This document shows positions 15,581 through 24,537 of a stretch of 64,000 nt of DNA, one piece after another. Each line of letters starts with the position of its first letter. Position 1 is the first letter of the stretch. Under the pieces are notes generated by a model, which made no database searches, was not told the origin of the DNA, and saw only the letters and a program-made list of their open reading frames with translations. The position numbers were made by a program, and so were the translations under genes. Source of the DNA: Halioglobus sp. Its GTDB lineage: Bacteria > Pseudomonadota > Gammaproteobacteria > Pseudomonadales > Halieaceae. Location: assembly GCA_002699145.1 (NCBI GenBank), contig PABK01000034.1, positions 1 through 64,000 on the forward strand. The letters are read 5' to 3'.

Positions 15581-18385
15581 TTGAGCAGACTCTTCACCCA
15601 GGTATTGCCGCTGAGTGTGGCATTGGCGTTTTCTACGCCTGGCCTGTCCCAGGACAAGAACGAGTACTACGAGCAGGGTGTGCAGGCCTACGCGGAGCAG
15701 GAGTACGCGGAAGCGTATATCCACCTGAAAAACGCCCTGCAGGTGGACCCGAACATGGTCTCCGCGCGCCTGCTGCTGGCCAAGGTGCATTTCAACGCCG
15801 GCGATGTGCACGGGGCGGCCAAGGAGTCCGAGGAGGCGCTGTTGCTGGGGGCTGACATCAACCTCGTCCTGCCCATCTACGGCACCGCGCTGGTGCTGCA
15901 AAAACGTGTCGACAAGCTGTTCGAGCTGGAAAAAGCCTACCCCGAGTTCACCCCGGAGAGTCGCTTCGAGTGGGCCCTGCTCAAGGGCCAGGGCTACCTG
16001 CTCCAGGGAGAGACCGACCGCGCGCGGCGCGAGTTCGAGGAAGCGGCGGCGATGTTCCCGGCGGATGTGCGCTCCAATAATACCCTCGCGGCGGTGTATA
16101 TCCGCAGCGGCATGCTGGAAGAGGCGGGCGAGCTGATCGCCAGGTCCCGGGTGCTCGACCCGGACAATACCAAGACCCTGGAACTGGAGGCGGAACTCGC
16201 CATTGCCGAGGACCATTACGACGCCGCGCTGCGCAGCCTGGAAACGGCCCATGCGCTGGACAGCAAGGATATCCGGGTGTTGCGCGCGCTCGCCCGCGTC
16301 CACCTGATGCGCGGCGAGGAGCAGGAACTGGAGCGCTACCTCGAGCTTATCCTGGAGGAGTCGCCGCAGGATCCCGCGGCAACCCTGCTCAGCGCCATCG
16401 TCATGATCAGCCAGGGTGACATGGAAACGGGCAATGACATGTTGTCGGAGCTCAGCCAGACCCTGTCCGAGCTGGACACCATCATGATGCAGTCCAGCGA
16501 CAACATGCTGTTCATCCAGGCCGCCTCGGACTACGTGCGCGGCAGCGACCAGAGCGCGGTGACCCTGTTCAACACCTACCTGTCGCGCAATCCCTCGGAC
16601 CTCGCCGCCATTCGCATGTTGACGGACCTGTACCTGCGCAACGGCGAGTCGCGCCGCGCCAATGACCTGCTCAGCAGCAAGCGCCAGATCATTCTCGCCG
16701 ACCGCAGCCTGTCGCTGCAGTTGCTGCGCCTGTACATCGACAACGGCAGCGTGCTCAGCGCGCGCGAGTTGCTGGACGAACTGCGTGAGTCGACGGACAG
16801 TCCGTACATCGCGGTACTGGAGGCGGAACTGAATCGCTCCGTCGGCCAGGCGCGCGAGGCGCTGGGCGTGTTGAGCCAGGCCGAGTTCGCGGGCGAGCCG
16901 CCGTTGTCCTACTGGTTACTGCGCGGCGCGCTGCTGCACGATCTCGGTCGTGAGGAGGAGGCGCAGGATATTGCCGCCAAGGTCGTTCGCGCCTACCCGG
17001 ACGCCGTGCGAGCGCATAATTTCGCCGCGGTCACCTACCTGCGCGCCGGCGATCTCGAGCGCGCCGCGGCCGCGGCCGACAGCGCCCTGGCCCTGTCGCG
17101 TTTCGATGTCGAGGCGCGTTTCAATCGCGCCATGGTGCTAAAGCAGCGCGGTGAGCTCGCGCAGTCCGCGACCCTGTTGAACGAGATACTGGTCGATCGT
17201 CCCAGCCACATCAATTCCATCATGTTGATGGCGCGCATCCTCTACCTGCAGGGGCAACAGGAAGCGGCGATGGACTGGAGCAAGAAGGTCTACGCCTACG
17301 ACAAGGAATCGCCGCTGCCCGACGAATTCAGGTTGGACGTGTACACGCGCGAGGGCAATTGGGACGACGCGCTCACCGCCTGCCTCGCGCTGTCCAAGGC
17401 CGATCCGCTGAATACCGACTACCTGGTGCAGCAGGCGGAAATCTACCTGCAGCTGCAGGACTTCGAGGTCGCCCAGCGCCCGCTGCGCCGGCTCGCCTCG
17501 CTGTGGGAGGGTGACGCGGACAGCCTGGTGGGCCTGGCCGAGATGCAGGTGCGCGCGCGCAACCTGCCCGAGGCGCGACTGACCCTGGGGGCCGCCCTGG
17601 ACGCCAATCCCGCGTCCCTGGATGCGCGGCTGGCCCTGGTGCGGCTGGACATCGCCGAGGGCAAGCTGGAGCAGGCCGAGGAGGGGTTGTCGGCGCTGGA
17701 AGGGAAAATTGGCCAGCACGCGGAACTGTCGCGCCTGCGCGGTGACCTGGCCATGGCGCAGGACGATCCGCAGGAAGCACAGGCCAACTACCTGCAGGCC
17801 TACCGCCTGGACCGGCGCAATGACGCCGCGGTCATGGCCCTGTACCGGCTGAGCCTGCGGGGTGTGGGTGGCGAGGAGTTCACGGCCGAACTGGAGAGCA
17901 GCATGCGCGAGACCGCGCTGTCGCCCGCGCTGGTGCGCATGCTGGCTGACAGCTACATGGTCCAGGGCGAGTCCGGCAAGGCCATTGTGTACTACGAGCT
18001 GCTGCTGGAGCATCCGCAACTGCAGCCCGACCCCGGTGTCCTGAACAACCTGGCCAACCTCTACGCGGCGGATGACCTGGACAAGGGCCTGGCCACCGCC
18101 ATGCGCGCGCTTGAGCTGACCAAGAGGCAAAACCCGGCGCTGCTGGACACCGTCGGCTGGATACTCACCCGCAAGGGACAGCATGAAGAGGCGCTGCCTT
18201 ACCTGCGCCAGGCCTACGCGCTGAACTCGCGCGACGCGGAAATCCGTTACCACACCGGGGTGACGCTGCTGGCTCTCGGCAGGGAGAAAGAGGCGCAGAC
18301 GGAGCTGCGCGCGGCCCTCGGCCAGCCGGGGGAGTTTCCCGGACGACAGGACGCCGAGCGCCTGCTGGCTTCGCTGCAGCCCTAG
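15581..18385 (+). CDS. prsT: PEP-CTERM system TPR-repeat protein PrsT
   Basis: The product is 934 residues, close to the usual PrsT length, and made almost wholly of TPR-like repeats. The C-terminal stretch VLNNLANLYAADDLDKG, then LLDTVGWILTRKGQHEEALPYL, then AEIRYHTGVTLLALGR, is the signature of the PrsT family. That family accompanies XrtA exosortase and exopolysaccharide genes. The start is placed at TTG 15581 because GGAGGA lies 6 bases before it and it gives a clean signal peptide (LPLSVALAFSTPGLSQ). An ATG at 15518 would begin inside the terminator tail. It is probably an exported scaffold for polysaccharide export. Confidence 0.88.
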   Translation: MSRLFTQVLPLSVALAFSTPGLSQDKNEYYEQGVQAYAEQEYAEAYIHLKNALQVDPNMVSARLLLAKVHFNAGDVHGAAKESEEALLLGADINLVLPIYGTALVLQKRVDKLFELEKAYPEFTPESRFEWALLKGQGYLLQGETDRARREFEEAAAMFPADVRSNNTLAAVYIRSGMLEEAGELIARSRVLDPDNTKTLELEAELAIAEDHYDAALRSLETAHALDSKDIRVLRALARVHLMRGEEQELERYLELILEESPQDPAATLLSAIVMISQGDMETGNDMLSELSQTLSELDTIMMQSSDNMLFIQAASDYVRGSDQSAVTLFNTYLSRNPSDLAAIRMLTDLYLRNGESRRANDLLSSKRQIILADRSLSLQLLRLYIDNGSVLSARELLDELRESTDSPYIAVLEAELNRSVGQAREALGVLSQAEFAGEPPLSYWLLRGALLHDLGREEEAQDIAAKVVRAYPDAVRAHNFAAVTYLRAGDLERAAAAADSALALSRFDVEARFNRAMVLKQRGELAQSATLLNEILVDRPSHINSIMLMARILYLQGQQEAAMDWSKKVYAYDKESPLPDEFRLDVYTREGNWDDALTACLALSKADPLNTDYLVQQAEIYLQLQDFEVAQRPLRRLASLWEGDADSLVGLAEMQVRARNLPEARLTLGAALDANPASLDARLALVRLDIAEGKLEQAEEGLSALEGKIGQHAELSRLRGDLAMAQDDPQEAQANYLQAYRLDRRNDAAVMALYRLSLRGVGGEEFTAELESSMRETALSPALVRMLADSYMVQGESGKAIVYYELLLEHPQLQPDPGVLNNLANLYAADDLDKGLATAMRALELTKRQNPALLDTVGWILTRKGQHEEALPYLRQAYALNSRDAEIRYHTGVTLLALGREKEAQTELRAALGQPGEFPGRQDAERLLASLQP

Positions 18386-21030
18386 TCCGCGCCGGCGGCC
18401 TGGCGCGCCGCCTCGCCGTAACGCCAGCCGTCGCCGTCGACGTCCAGGAACACGGGATTGGCGAAGGCAAAGGGAGTGAACCCGGGCGCCACCACACGGT
18501 AGATGTCCCCGGCTTCGCCCGCCACCTCGACGAACAGGAAACTGTCGCGGGACACCGCGACGGGAACGGACAGGCGTGCGCCCGGCGTGGCCGGCAGGGT
18601 TTGCCACAGCTCGCCGTTCAACCACAGCCTGGCCTCGTTCACATCCACCCACGGCGCGCCGTCTATCGCTATCTGCAGCGTGGCGCGGGAGCCGGCGTGG
18701 GTGTCGCCGGGGCCGGCGCCGGACAGGTCAATACGCAGAATCGGCCCGGTGCTGCCGTACAGCGCGCCGCGGCGCAACGCGGCCAGCACGGCCCCGGTAT
18801 CCAGGTTTGCCGGGTCGTCCGCCACGACGAGATAGGAGCGCGGCAGGGCGACCAGCTGGCTGCTGGCGTGGGAATCGCTGTTCGCCGTGGCGACCTTGTA
18901 CTGGTCCTGTCGCAGCAGGGCGAACCAGTCGCTGCGCACGCGGCGGTACAGGTCCAGGGACTCCCCGTTGAGCAGTTCCATGCTGTCGAAGTCGATATCG
19001 CGGTAGGCGCTGCCCGCGTGGCGCTCCAGCAGTACGTGGTTTGGCGCCTGTGAAAGAGGGCGTGACGGGTCGAAGGCGCTGCCGAATGACAGGTGATTGA
19101 AGAAGCTGATGTCGTCGTCGTAGGCCTCGCTGCGCGGGTGGTTGAGCTGGAACACGCTGTGCGGGAAGGCGCGCTTGTAGTCCCCGATCACCTGGCCCAG
19201 GCGCTTGCCCTCGAAGGGCAGCGTGCCGCCCATGAAGGCCTGCGGATCCGGCGCCACCGGGAAGACGTTGCTGTGGCCGATGGTGGTCGGCGTCGCGGCG
19301 CTGCGCGCCATGCCGGTCAGTTCCACCCCGGGCAGGGTGGCGATGATGCCGTCCAGGCCCATGTCCTCGACCACCGGGCCCAGGTCGTAGGTGATGTTGT
19401 GTTCGGTGGCGACCAGCAGTTCGCCGCCCTGGGCGGCGAAATCGCGTACCCGCTGTTGTGGGGAGAGGCTGGAGTCGAAACTGACGCCGCTGTGCACGTG
19501 GAAGTCCGCGCCGAGCAGGTTCGGCGTCGCCACGACCCTGCGCGGGGGCGCGATGCGCAGGGCGGTCGTCGTCGCGGCGCGCAGCTCGACGCGGGCCTCA
19601 CTCACGCTGAACTCGGGGCCGCGGGAGGCGAGCACCCGGTAGCGGCCCGGCGCCAGCTGCAGCGTGGCGGGATCTGACGCCACACCGGCCAGGCTCAGGC
19701 GCCGGCTCTCCGGCCCGATCAGCTGTCGCCGGCCCGCGACGGTGCCGCCGGTGAGCTCGTCGTGGAACACCGGGCTCGCGCCATCGCGCTGCAGGACCAG
19801 GCTCATGGCGTCTCCTTGCGGCAGCGCCAGGGTCGCCACGGCCCCGGTGGAGACCAGCCCGAGGTCCAGCGCCGCGCCGGACACGGAAATGGGCACGCTG
19901 ACCTCGCCCCAGGGCGTGCGCACGTCGGCGCTGGCCTTTGTCACCGCCGCCGGCAGGCGGAAGTCGAAGCGCCCCCGTGCGTCGGGCCGGGCGAAGGTCA
20001 GCGCCGTCCCGGCCGCGTCGCGCACCGTGATGCCCGCCTCGGCCGTATCGAGCTGGCCGCTGACACGGGCGCCAGCGTACACGCGGTCCAGCAGCGAGGC
20101 GGCGTCGCCGCGCGGGCTGGCGCTGATGCGCTGGCGAAAGATCAGGCTGTGGCCCTGCTCCAGGTCCAGCAGTTGCCCCAGGGCGAAGCTGAGCATGCCG
20201 GGTTTGTCCGGCCAGATGCCCGGAAATGGCCGCGCGAAGGCGCCGAACATGGAAAACGTGCGGCCGCTGATAAGGAAGGTGTGCACGGGTCGCTCATGTC
20301 CGTCGGGATCACGGTACCACGCCCCCTCCAGCGTCACCGCGTAGCTGATCGTGGGTTGCAGGTGGCGGCTGCCGAGCAGCACCTGCAGGTCCGCCACGCC
20401 CACGGCGGCGAGCACGGAACGGAAATCGCTGGTGTCGATGTCGGGCTGGTCGAAGCCCAGTGACCCCGCGCCGCCGGCGCTGTCCACAGTGAACGGCGTC
20501 AGCGAGGCGCGCGGGTGCAGCAGCAGCGAGGCGAACGTGCCCATGCGCGCCCCGGCGCCGCTACGCGTGACGGTGGTCTCCACCGCCAGTTCGCCCGGTC
20601 GGTCCGCCTCCAGCCGGTAACGCACGCTGGCTTCCAGTCCGTCCCTCGCCCCCGTCACCTGCAGCCAGGCCTGGCGCTGGTCGTAGCCGGCCTGGATCGC
20701 GGTCGTCGGCGGAATCTGGTCCTTCTGCATGTTCAGCTGGGTGTGGGCGACGCTCCACTGGTCATTGGCCAATGCGCAGTGCCACAGGTCCACCAGCGCC
20801 CCGCCGTGCAGCGCCAGGTAGGTGGGGTGGTCCGCGCCGGACACCACCGCGCACAGCTCGCCGTCGGTGAGGAGCCAGTCGCCGCTGCCGCCGATGGCGT
20901 CCAGCCCTCCCGCGGGCAGCCGGTGCAGGTTTTCCTGTGTCAATTGCGCGGCGAAAAACCCCGCCGCGCCGACCTGTGCCGGGAGCAGGAGCAGAACCGG
21001 CAGCAGTATCAGCATGCGCAGGGTTTGCAT
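18382..21030 (-). CDS. Secreted CehA/McbA-type metallohydrolase (PHP domain)
   Basis: The 882-residue product has a signal peptide (MLILLPVLLLLPAQVGAAG). The N-terminal half is beta-rich, including a carboxypeptidase-regulatory-like segment near residues 320-380. The PHP-type metal centre follows: DFHVHSGVSFD, VATEHN, LPGVELTG, NHPRS and SDSHASS. CehA/McbA relatives hydrolyse phosphate or carbamate esters, and the natural substrate here is unknown. The ATG at 21030 is preferred over an upstream in-frame codon because it carries GAGAGGGGG upstream and begins the signal peptide. Its stop overlaps that of prsT in a shared CTAG. Confidence 0.8.
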   Translation of the reverse strand: MQTLRMLILLPVLLLLPAQVGAAGFFAAQLTQENLHRLPAGGLDAIGGSGDWLLTDGELCAVVSGADHPTYLALHGGALVDLWHCALANDQWSVAHTQLNMQKDQIPPTTAIQAGYDQRQAWLQVTGARDGLEASVRYRLEADRPGELAVETTVTRSGAGARMGTFASLLLHPRASLTPFTVDSAGGAGSLGFDQPDIDTSDFRSVLAAVGVADLQVLLGSRHLQPTISYAVTLEGAWYRDPDGHERPVHTFLISGRTFSMFGAFARPFPGIWPDKPGMLSFALGQLLDLEQGHSLIFRQRISASPRGDAASLLDRVYAGARVSGQLDTAEAGITVRDAAGTALTFARPDARGRFDFRLPAAVTKASADVRTPWGEVSVPISVSGAALDLGLVSTGAVATLALPQGDAMSLVLQRDGASPVFHDELTGGTVAGRRQLIGPESRRLSLAGVASDPATLQLAPGRYRVLASRGPEFSVSEARVELRAATTTALRIAPPRRVVATPNLLGADFHVHSGVSFDSSLSPQQRVRDFAAQGGELLVATEHNITYDLGPVVEDMGLDGIIATLPGVELTGMARSAATPTTIGHSNVFPVAPDPQAFMGGTLPFEGKRLGQVIGDYKRAFPHSVFQLNHPRSEAYDDDISFFNHLSFGSAFDPSRPLSQAPNHVLLERHAGSAYRDIDFDSMELLNGESLDLYRRVRSDWFALLRQDQYKVATANSDSHASSQLVALPRSYLVVADDPANLDTGAVLAALRRGALYGSTGPILRIDLSGAGPGDTHAGSRATLQIAIDGAPWVDVNEARLWLNGELWQTLPATPGARLSVPVAVSRDSFLFVEVAGEAGDIYRVVAPGFTPFAFANPVFLDVDGDGWRYGEAARQAAGAD

Positions 21031-21175
21031 CGCGTTCCCCCTCTCTACAGTACGTCGCAGACGCCGTAGGCAACACCCAACCTTGCCTGGGCGTGTACTC
21101 ATCCATGCGTGATTCTGTCCAGAATCGTCACACTGCTGGTCTGTGCGGCCAGCTGTGTCGCGTTATCATGCAACG

Positions 21176-23167
21176 ATGCGCCACGCCTTGCTACTGAGCT
21201 TGCTGATTTTCTCCACCGTCGCCAGGGCCGCGGTGGTCGAGTACCACCTGGCGATCACCGAGCGCTCGCTGGCACTGGCCGGTGCGCCCGCCACCGCCAT
21301 GCTGGTCAACGACGCCTACCCCGGGCCCGTGCTGCGTTTCCGCCAGGGCGATACCGCCAGGATATCGGTGACCAACCACACCGACAAGGATACCTCGGTG
21401 CACTGGCACGGGTTGCTCGTGCCGCCCGGGCAGGATGGCGTGCCCTACCTCTCCTACCTGCCGATCCGCCCGGGGGAGACCTTCGTCTACGAGTTTCCGC
21501 TCAAGCACGCGGGGACCTACTGGTACCACTCCCACACGGACCTGCAGGAGCAGTCGGGTGTACACGGCGGCATCGTGGTCCAGCCTTTGCGCGAGACGGT
21601 CTCCTACGATCGCGAGGCGGTGCTGGTGTTACAGGACTGGACCAACGAGACGCCGCGCCAGGTGCTGGCCAACCTGAAGAAGGACGGCGATTACTACGCG
21701 TTGAAGAAGCACAGCGTGACCAGCATTGCCGGCTACCTGCAACGCGGCGCCATGGGTACCTGGCTGGAGAACCGCTGGAACCGCATGGGTGGCATGGACG
21801 TGGCCGACGTGGGCTACGACGCCTTCTTTATCAACGGGCGGCGTTCCTGGCACCTGTTCCCCGAGGCGCGACCCGGTGAGCGCATCAGGCTGCGCTTTAT
21901 CAACGCCGGCGCCTCGACGTATTTCCTGTTGCACAGCGCCGGACTGCCGTTCGAGGTAATCGGCGCGGATGGACTGGCGGTCGAGCCGGTGCAGGTCGAT
22001 GAGGTGTTGCACGCGGTCGCCGAAACCTACGATATCGTGGTGACGGTTCCCCCGGTGGGCGCCCTGGAACTGCGCGCCAGCGCCCAGGACGGCTCCGGCC
22101 ACGCCTCCGTGTTTATCGGCAGCGGTGAGCGCCGCGCGGCGCCCGACATGCCGCGGCCCGACCTCTATGCAGCGCATGGCCAACACGACGCACACGCCGG
22201 CGGACACGCGCATCACCACGCCATGCACCATACCCCGCGCCGTCTCGACTACCGTTCGCTGCGCAATGTGGACGACCAGGCCTATGCCGGGCAGGGGCCG
22301 CCGCGGGAAGTTCTCCTGCGCCTTACCGGTGACATGGAAACCTATAACTGGACGTTCAACAATGTGCCACTCTCGCGTGCGGACAAGATCCTGGTAAAGC
22401 GCGGCGAGACCGTGCGCTTCAGGTTCGTCAACGAGACCATGATGCATCACCCGCTGCACCTGCACGGGCATTTCTTCCGCGTGCTCAACGACGACGGCGG
22501 CGGTCCGTTCAAACACACGGTTGACGTCGGGCCGATGCAGACGGTGAGCATCGAGTTTCTCGCCAACGAGGAAAAGGACTGGTTTTTCCACTGTCACAAC
22601 CTGTACCACGCCAAGACCGGTATGGCCCGCGTGATCCGCTACGACGACTACGCCGGCAACCGCGAGTTCGACACCGCGCGGCAGCGCAGCAGCGACATCA
22701 AGGACGACGATTTCTATGCCGCCGGCGAACTCAAGGCGCTGGACGATTTCGCGCGCCTGTCACTGTGGACGGCGAACAACCGCTATCGCTTCGAGGGTGA
22801 ACTGGAATCGCGCGACTACGAGCAGGAGCGCGGTGAGGCCAATGCCCTGTACCGGCTGGACCGCTGGACGCAGCTGCTCGCCGGTGTGGAGAAGGAAGAA
22901 GACGAAAGCGCCGAGGGGCGGCTGGGACTGCGCTACGTGCTGCCCCTGCTGATCGAAACCGAGGTGTTTGTCACCACGGATGGCGAGATCGAGGCCGAGT
23001 TCGAGACCGAGTTGCAGCTCGCCACGAGGCTGCAACTGCACGCCGAGTACGAGACCACGGAGCGTTACCACGTGGGGCTCGAGTACCGGCTGGATGAGCA
23101 TCTGTCGCTGGAGGGCGCCTATACCTCCGACGTCGACGTCTCACTCGGGGTCAAGTTGCGTTTCTGA
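21176..23167 (+). CDS. CopA-like multicopper oxidase fused to a CopB-like barrel tail
   Basis: The 663-residue product has a signal peptide and three cupredoxin-like domains. Copper ligands are visible in HWHG, WYHSHTD, HHPLHLHGHFF and WFFHCHNLYHAKTGM (type 1 and trinuclear sites). A His-rich loop (22185-22235) precedes domain three. From about residue 525 the protein becomes beta-barrel-like, with repeated strands ETEVFVTTDGEIEAEFETELQL, HAEYETTERYHVGLEYRL and a terminal ...GVKLRF. This matches the C-terminal strands of CopB. It is probably an exported copper-detoxifying oxidase with an outer-membrane association module. No separate copB or copper regulator lies nearby. Confidence 0.85.
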   Translation: MRHALLLSLLIFSTVARAAVVEYHLAITERSLALAGAPATAMLVNDAYPGPVLRFRQGDTARISVTNHTDKDTSVHWHGLLVPPGQDGVPYLSYLPIRPGETFVYEFPLKHAGTYWYHSHTDLQEQSGVHGGIVVQPLRETVSYDREAVLVLQDWTNETPRQVLANLKKDGDYYALKKHSVTSIAGYLQRGAMGTWLENRWNRMGGMDVADVGYDAFFINGRRSWHLFPEARPGERIRLRFINAGASTYFLLHSAGLPFEVIGADGLAVEPVQVDEVLHAVAETYDIVVTVPPVGALELRASAQDGSGHASVFIGSGERRAAPDMPRPDLYAAHGQHDAHAGGHAHHHAMHHTPRRLDYRSLRNVDDQAYAGQGPPREVLLRLTGDMETYNWTFNNVPLSRADKILVKRGETVRFRFVNETMMHHPLHLHGHFFRVLNDDGGGPFKHTVDVGPMQTVSIEFLANEEKDWFFHCHNLYHAKTGMARVIRYDDYAGNREFDTARQRSSDIKDDDFYAAGELKALDDFARLSLWTANNRYRFEGELESRDYEQERGEANALYRLDRWTQLLAGVEKEEDESAEGRLGLRYVLPLLIETEVFVTTDGEIEAEFETELQLATRLQLHAEYETTERYHVGLEYRLDEHLSLEGAYTSDVDVSLGVKLRF

Positions 23168-23170
23168 AGT

Positions 23171-24379
23171 TCAGGCGCCCTGGGATTGCATGTCGTCCTT
23201 GTATACGAGGTAGGCGTCGCTGATTTCTTTTGCCCGGTACATGGCCGTGTCGGCGTAGCGGCACAGGTCGTCGCAGTCCTCCGCGTGGTTGGGAAAAATG
23301 GCGACGCCGCAACTGCCGCGCACGTTGATCTCGACGCCGCCGACCTCGATGGGCTCGCGAATGGCCTCGAGAATCTTCGGCATGATGCTCTCGATATCAT
23401 CCGGCACGTGGATACCCGGCAGGATGAGCCCGAACTCGTCGCCGCCCAGCCGCGCGGTGGTGTCCGACAGACGCAGCACTTTCTGTAGTCTTTCCGCCAC
23501 TGCCTTGAGCGCCTCGTCGCCCATGTGGTGGCCGTGGTTGTCGTTGACCGGCTTGAAGCCGTCCAGGTCGATGTACACCACGCCGACCTTGTGATTGCGT
23601 TCCTGGGCCTCGTCGATACCCGCCCTGAGACGGCGGAAGAATTCGAAGCGGTTGGCGATGCCGGTGAGGTCGTCGTGGCTGGCCCAGTGTTCCAGTTTGA
23701 CCTTCTCCTCCTGCAGCTCCTTTTTCAGCAGCCCGTTGAGCGTTTCGTAGACTGTCAGCGCGGCGCCGACCAACAGCACCAGTACAAATTGCAGCATGAC
23801 GTACATCGCCTGGGTCACCTGTTCGTTCTGCAGCCACTGTATATAGCCGACGTTGGTGATCGCGCTGACATACAGCGCCGCGCCCGCCGCCAGGGTGCCG
23901 CCCAGCCAGAACAGCCCGCTGCGCAGGCCGAGCAGGAGGAAGGCCAACAGGGGGATCTGCAGCAGCAACTGCAGGATCGGCGACTCGAGGTAGCCGCCGG
24001 TGATCTGTACGCCGCAGACGATGACGCTGCCGAGTATGGCGATGATCAGGTTGCTGCACAGGATATAGTTCTCCGTGCGCTTGAGCAGCACCAGTGTGAC
24101 GCAGTAGCCCAGCAGGCAGACGCCGTTGAGCGCCAGTGCAATCGGAGTGTTGTACTCCAGCTCCAGCAGGTAGACCAGCCCGAGCATGATCAGCAGGCAG
24201 ATCGCAATATTGGCAAAAATAAGGCCGACAATGATGTACCCGCGCATCAGGTCCGACGGGTTGGTACACAGGCTGTCCGGCAGGAAGTAGTCGAAAAAGC
24301 GCAATAGGTATGACATGGCCCACCCCGGGGAACGTTCCCTGCCCATGTTCTTCTCGCTCTCGCGGCGCGCGTCCGTCAT
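23171..24379 (-). CDS. Membrane diguanylate cyclase with six-helix sensor
   Basis: The 402-residue product has six predicted membrane helices (about residues 45-225) and a C-terminal GGDEF domain with an intact LGGDEFG active site. The inhibitory I-site RLSD lies five residues before it. It should make cyclic di-GMP, with product inhibition. The N-terminal membrane block is not a sensor I can name. The start at 24379 has AGAGGA upstream, and internal Met12 and Met22 are alternatives. It converges on the copper oxidase with three bases between stops. Given the nearby polysaccharide genes, a role in biofilm control is plausible but inferred. Confidence 0.9.
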   Translation of the reverse strand: MTDARRESEKNMGRERSPGWAMSYLLRFFDYFLPDSLCTNPSDLMRGYIIVGLIFANIAICLLIMLGLVYLLELEYNTPIALALNGVCLLGYCVTLVLLKRTENYILCSNLIIAILGSVIVCGVQITGGYLESPILQLLLQIPLLAFLLLGLRSGLFWLGGTLAAGAALYVSAITNVGYIQWLQNEQVTQAMYVMLQFVLVLLVGAALTVYETLNGLLKKELQEEKVKLEHWASHDDLTGIANRFEFFRRLRAGIDEAQERNHKVGVVYIDLDGFKPVNDNHGHHMGDEALKAVAERLQKVLRLSDTTARLGGDEFGLILPGIHVPDDIESIMPKILEAIREPIEVGGVEINVRGSCGVAIFPNHAEDCDDLCRYADTAMYRAKEISDAYLVYKDDMQSQGA

Positions 24380-24537
24380 CGCGCCATCCTCTTGTTTTTA
24401 TTGATAAAAAATCACGACGTGGCGCGCCGGGCGCCCGCCGGTTCAGGCAGTGTAACAAAGGGGTGGGCGCCGTTTCAGTGAACTAGTCCCGCCGCGCAGG
24501 TGTCGCGCCGGGTGGGGCGGGGGGCGAACCCCGCTGC

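Noticed and set aside
17138-18652. A 504-codon open frame on the minus strand
   Set aside because: It is antisense to prsT and runs into the PHP hydrolase gene. Its composition is that of a reversed TPR gene and no motif was seen.
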